From an uncultured Lachnospiraceae bacterium (GTDB taxonomy: Bacteria > Bacillota > Clostridia > Lachnospirales > Lachnospiraceae), in NCBI GenBank assembly GCA_910588405.1, contig CAJUPT010000051.1, positions 1 through 27,043 on the forward strand: 27,043 nucleotides of DNA, read 5' to 3'. This document shows positions 23,596-27,043 of this stretch, in pieces (the stretch's first letter is position 1; every line of letters begins with the position of its first letter). The notes under the pieces were generated by a model. It did not search any database and had not been told where the DNA came from. It worked only from the letters and a program-made list of their open reading frames with translations. The translations under genes and the position numbers were made by a program.

Positions 23596-24351
23596 ATGAA
23601 TGTATTGGAAATTAACCATTTAAAAAAGGAATTTGACGGTTTAACGGTGCTTCAGGATATTTCTCTGTCTGTTCGGGAGGGAGAAGTGGTGTCCGTGATC
23701 GGTCCGTCCGGCTCCGGGAAATCAACTCTTCTGCGCTGTGCTACGATGCTGGAACATATGGATGGCGGAGAGTTGATTTATATGGGGGAAAAGGCGGCCT
23801 GGGAGGAACGGGATTACTGCGTTTACGCGTCAAAGGAGAAGCTTAAGCATGTCCGCAGGCATTTTGGGCTGGTGTTTCAGAATTTTAATCTGTTTCCCCA
23901 TTATACGGTGCTGAAAAATATTATGGATGCCCCGGTATCCGTGGATAAGGTGCCGCGGGAGGAAGCCAGGCAGCAGGCAATGGATCTTCTGGCACAGCTG
24001 GGGCTTTCGGATAAGGCGGACGCCTACCCGTACCAGCTGTCCGGCGGTCAGCAGCAGCGTGTTTCCATTGCCAGGGCGTTGGCCTTAAAGCCGAAGATTT
24101 TGTTTTTTGACGAGCCCACCTCAGCCCTGGACCCAGAGCTGACTGGTGAGGTGCTAAAGGTAATCCGTCAGCTGGCGAAGGATCATATGACGATGATTAT
24201 TGTCACTCATGAAATGCAGTTTGCCAGAGAGCTGTCCGACCGTATTATCTTTATGGAGGATGGCGTCATCCGGCAGCAGGGCACGCCGGAGGAGCTGTTT
24301 ATGGCTCCGGATGCCAGGGTGAAGGAATTTATCGGGAAGTTTGCAGGATGA
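23596..24351 (+). CDS. Polar amino-acid ABC transporter, ATP-binding protein
   Basis: The product is 251 residues with all motifs intact: Walker A GPSGSGKST, Q-loop FQNFNLFPH, signature LSGGQQQR, Walker B ILFFDEPTSALDP and the H-loop IIVTHEM. It belongs to the GlnQ/HisP family and powers uptake with the two upstream gene products. AGGAGA lies upstream of the ATG, 19 bases after the permease stop. A short insertion (EKAAWEERDYCVYASKEKLK) follows the first beta sheet. A terminator follows. Confidence 0.96.
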   Translation: MNVLEINHLKKEFDGLTVLQDISLSVREGEVVSVIGPSGSGKSTLLRCATMLEHMDGGELIYMGEKAAWEERDYCVYASKEKLKHVRRHFGLVFQNFNLFPHYTVLKNIMDAPVSVDKVPREEARQQAMDLLAQLGLSDKADAYPYQLSGGQQQRVSIARALALKPKILFFDEPTSALDPELTGEVLKVIRQLAKDHMTMIIVTHEMQFARELSDRIIFMEDGVIRQQGTPEELFMAPDARVKEFIGKFAG

Positions 24352-24409
24352 GTTTTGAATAGGATCTGGCGTATTGTATTGCAAATAATAAGTTTGTGAC
24401 ATATAAATG

Positions 24410-24445
24410 AGTCCAACCCTCTGTGTGGTTGGACTTGTTTTTTCT
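24410..24445 (+). terminator. Intrinsic terminator of the amino-acid transporter operon
   Basis: AGTCCAACC (24410-24418) and GGTTGGACT (24427-24435) form a perfect 9-bp stem with an 8-base loop, followed by TGTTTTTTC. Confidence 0.9.
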
Positions 24446-24446
24446 C

Positions 24447-24661
24447 GTATCATAGGAAAGTCCTCCGAACTTCCCTATGATACAAAAAGCCCTCCGGGCA
24501 GGATGCACAGGGTCTGCCCCAGCGAAGCGAGGGTACGCAAACGCAGAGGAAATTGTCGCTTGAAAGCGACGCGTTCACAGTGTGCGCTATTGCACTAAGC
24601 TCGAAAAAACCTCGCTAAGTGCAATATGTGTGCGGCGCAGAATCCTGCGAAGCAGGATTCT
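24447..24661. repeat. Array of four hairpins between convergent genes
   Basis: Four stems follow each other. GTATCATAGG (24447-24456) pairs with CCTATGATAC (24474-24483), with an inner AAGT/ACTT. GTCGCT pairs with AGCGAC within 24555-24570. ATTGCACT (24589-24596) pairs with AGTGCAAT (24618-24625). AGAATCCTGC (24639-24648) pairs with GCAGGATTCT (24652-24661) around GAA. No coding frame here is convincing. This may be a repeated intergenic element or a noncoding RNA. Confidence 0.55.
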
Positions 24662-24696
24662 TATTCGAAAATGTATCGAATGGCAGGAATGGGGGT

Positions 24697-26073
24697 TTAT
24701 CTCCGTTTGCGTTTTATGGTTGTGTATATCCCCCAAATCCCCCATCCTGCTATGGAGGCTGCCGATATCATTGTGGCCAAGTTCCAGGAGCGCTTTCCCT
24801 TATAACAGACTTCTACGGTGCCCTGGCTGCCGGCAGGCAGGATGATCCGTACCAGGTTCTGCCCGCTTCGTTCCACCGGGATTTCCAGCCCGTCTACCCA
24901 TGCCCGATAGCCGGGATAATAGAGGAGCGGCATATCGGCGTAAAGCGGGCTGTTCTGTTCCGGCTTCGATCCGGATATGGTATAGCGGAAGGTGACATGG
25001 CCGTTTTTTCGCTGGAAATCGTTGATTTCCAACTGTTCAGAAACAGCGGCAGGCCCTGTGGTCCGGCGGGGCAGTTGGCTTATGTCAGTATCATGATATA
25101 AATATTCCCCTCCGGCAATCAGTTCAGAACCGATGATTTCCACCTCCCGTATTTGGATATGCTCAGGATTTTTTGCGTCGAGAAAGGTGGTCATGGGAAA
25201 CAGGGCGACTGCAAAGGCCAGAGCGAAGATCATGGCTTGGTGTCTGGTTTCCCGGGCTGTGATCACCAGCGCAGCGGCTCCCGAAATAGACAGAAAGGTA
25301 ACGGCAAAGGCTAAAAGTCGCCAGGGAAACTGGGTAAAGCCTGTTAACCGGTCAACGGCGGAAATCCTGGCGAGCAGTTTCCAGGGCATGGCCCGGCTGG
25401 CCATAAATACCATAACAGCTCCCCAGACAAACAACCCCCGGGCTTTTTTCCGCATTCCGTCAAATGCCCGCGCCTTGCGGTAGCCCTGGCATTTTGGCAG
25501 TGCCAGAAGCAAATTAGTAAGCAGCAGCGATAAACCGATGGTCAGCGGGAGGATGTTACTGTCCAGTGACAGTCCATCCTTCGTGGTGCTGAATCCAATT
25601 TCCGGAGATGCCTTGAAAAGAAGGGCGAAGGGAACCGCATATTCGGTAAAAGGGGTAGGCAGCGTATTCAGCTGAATCGGCTCCCGCATCATGTACAGCA
25701 TGGGCAGAAGATACCAGAGATTTAACAGGATTGTCAGACCTGCTGCTTTGATGCAGGCCAGAAGCCGGCTTTTTTCGCACAGATGTCTGATCGACAAAAG
25801 GGCTGCGGTCAGGATCAGCAGGGCTGACCAGACGGCGGAGAGGATATGGGACTGGAATACCAGCGTAAAGCCAGCGACCGCATATCCCCAACGACGTTCG
25901 TCCCCAAACAGAAGCTCATAGACGCCTAAAAGCAGCAGGGGCATGAAGGACATGGAGGAAAACTGGCCGTAGGCCGCATCAATATAGCCTTCTCCCAGGC
26001 GAAAGATGGCAGTGAGGAAAAACAGCGCAGCTGCAAGGCCGGCAAGCTGTGCATTGCGGCTGGCTGTTTGTGG
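24697..26073 (-). pseudogene. C-terminal part of a YfhO-like membrane protein, after an amber codon
   Basis: This part continues in the same frame as the N-terminal half, directly after the TAG at 26076-26074. It starts PQTASRNAQLAGLAAALFFL and contains several more membrane helices (FTLVFQSHILSAVWSALLIL, LLLTNLLLALPK). A soluble region ends VRIILPAGSQGTVEVCYKGK and is followed by a last helix and a basic tail KRKRR. YYPGYRAWVDGLEIPVE near the end is typical of YfhO-like proteins, where this beta-rich domain lies outside. The first ATG is at 25953, but it has no clear ribosome site and would begin inside the protein. It is likely produced only by read-through, if at all. Confidence 0.75.
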
Positions 26074-27000
26074 CTACTGAGGCTCCTGAACAGATTGCTG
26101 TCCCCGAATAGAGCTGTCTAAAATCCGGCTGGCGGCCAGGTACATCAGCCATCCGGCCAGCAGATTCATGGAAATTAAATATATTTTTGTTGCCGTCACC
26201 AGTGAAACGCCGCACAGGCGCAGCAGGGCGGGGAAATACAGTAAAAGCTCAGGATAGAATAATGAAGAGCCGTATCCATATCCCCACAATGTGCCGGTAT
26301 GAACCCGCACTGGGAATTGTCCGGACAGCAAGCCGGTACGGATGCCTTCGATTCGGTTCAGATGGTAAGCGACATCGCCGCCGCCCATAACATAATCATT
26401 GAGCAGGGGAATACTGACGCCCAGTGCTGCCAGGGTTAAAAAAAGATAAATATTGGAGGGACATAAAAATTCCTTTGTCTCTGGCTGGCGCTTGCGAATA
26501 TAGAGATATCCCCCGATCAGGGCCAGCAAAAACAATGAGATGGCAAATACGTCCGTACACACCGGTCCCTGGGAGCGGATCGACATCTTTTCTACGGAAA
26601 AAGCGCCGTTTCCCGAATAATTGACGGCGATTTGGAGGTTTGTGGCATTCTGGTCAAAATGGCAGTCGAATGTCCATTCGCCTTTTTCCAATGCGACGGG
26701 CAGCGGATGGGTGTATACAGGCGTATCGCCGGTCTCATCGGTGTATACGGCTACGCTGCTGTCCTCTGCCTGCGCCGTGTAACATAGTTTGAACTGGTAG
26801 GTGCCCTTCGGCAGATTGACGCCGGGTCCCTGGGAAAAGAGGCCGGCAGTCTCCTGACCGTCCTCCACATCCACGGCGCCCTTGACCAGGTCCAGTTCGT
26901 TCGGCTTAAATTCTCGGCGGTAGCCCTCAGTAAATGCCAGTCCGACCAGCAGAAAAATGGCCAGTATAGCAAAAGTCAGCGTTGACACTTTTTTATTCAT
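26074..27000 (-). pseudogene. N-terminal part of a YfhO-like membrane protein, ended by an amber codon
   Basis: The 308 residues start MNKKVSTLTFAILAIFLLVG, a membrane anchor. A beta-rich extracytoplasmic region (about 30-140) is followed by a membrane core containing DYVMGGGDVAYHLNRIEGI and GYGYGSSLFYPELLLYFPAL, typical of YfhO-like/PTPS-related glycosyltransferase-type membrane proteins. These are membrane enzymes with large multi-helix cores and are thought to act on lipid-linked sugars. The frame stops at TAG 26076-26074 within the core, yet the same frame continues for another 459 codons with matching protein. One C-to-T change in CAG would explain it. AGGAG lies about 13 bases before the ATG. 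Together the halves make 768 codons. Confidence 0.8.
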
Positions 27001-27043
27001 TGGTAGATGCGTACTCCTGTCTGTTAGTAGATTTCATATTTTT

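Noticed and set aside
24407..25101. Plus-strand frames across the hairpin array and the YfhO-like gene end
   Set aside because: They follow hairpin sequence and antisense of a membrane protein; no ribosome site or family match.

Overview
The window looks like chromosomal DNA from an anaerobic gut-type Clostridia, most likely Lachnospiraceae. The basis is moderate GC, AGGAGG-type ribosome sites, strong TTGACA/TATAAT promoters, oxygen-sensitive tungsten/Fe-S enzymes, and families common in that group: DUF6320, YfhO-like membrane proteins, AAA-ATPase-like/PDDEXK_9 proteins and UPF0251/DUF134. No rRNA, tRNA, CRISPR array, insertion sequence or prophage was seen. Genus is not resolved.

Layout. 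1-1172 holds decayed remnants: an ABC-2 permease piece, the C-terminal third of an ABC ATPase and an unidentified C-terminal tail. 1132-4059 is a two-gene unit pairing a sugar-type binding lipoprotein with a chemoreceptor. A six-unit 17-bp tandem repeat lies in the leader of an AraC/GyrI-like regulator (4321-5172). DUF2200 (5729-6079) and a convergent AAA-ATPase/PDDEXK protein (6199-7800) follow. 8026-12547 is the metabolic centrepiece: a ThiF/MoeB-like E1, a tungsten-type aldehyde:ferredoxin oxidoreductase (AOR), a MoaD/ThiS-like sulfur carrier, and a fusion of a two-cluster ferredoxin with an iron-dependent alcohol dehydrogenase. Downstream are a MATE exporter, a small lysine-rich protein, an Fe-S aldo/keto reductase and an FdhD-like sulfurtransferase. 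17102-20347 holds an HSL-type esterase divergent from a condensation-fold acyltransferase and a DUF6320 zinc-ribbon membrane protein. 20489-21562 contains a NifX/NifB-type metallocluster protein and a DUF134 regulator, both driven by promoters with the same 14-bp palindrome in the -35 region. 21699-24351 is a complete polar amino-acid ABC importer. After a terminator and an array of hairpins comes a large YfhO-like membrane protein on the minus strand, split by one in-frame amber codon.

How the genes may work together. AOR can interconvert carboxylates and aldehydes with ferredoxin. The adjacent Fd-ADH could interconvert aldehyde and alcohol with NAD(P)H and relay electrons to AOR. ThiF and the MoaD-like protein would supply dithiolene sulfur for the pterin cofactor. 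This is a plausible compact acid/aldehyde/alcohol module; its coupling is inference. The clearest regulatory signal is the duplicated TTGACATATGTCAA promoter element, which suggests that DUF134 autoregulates and also controls the NifX-like gene.
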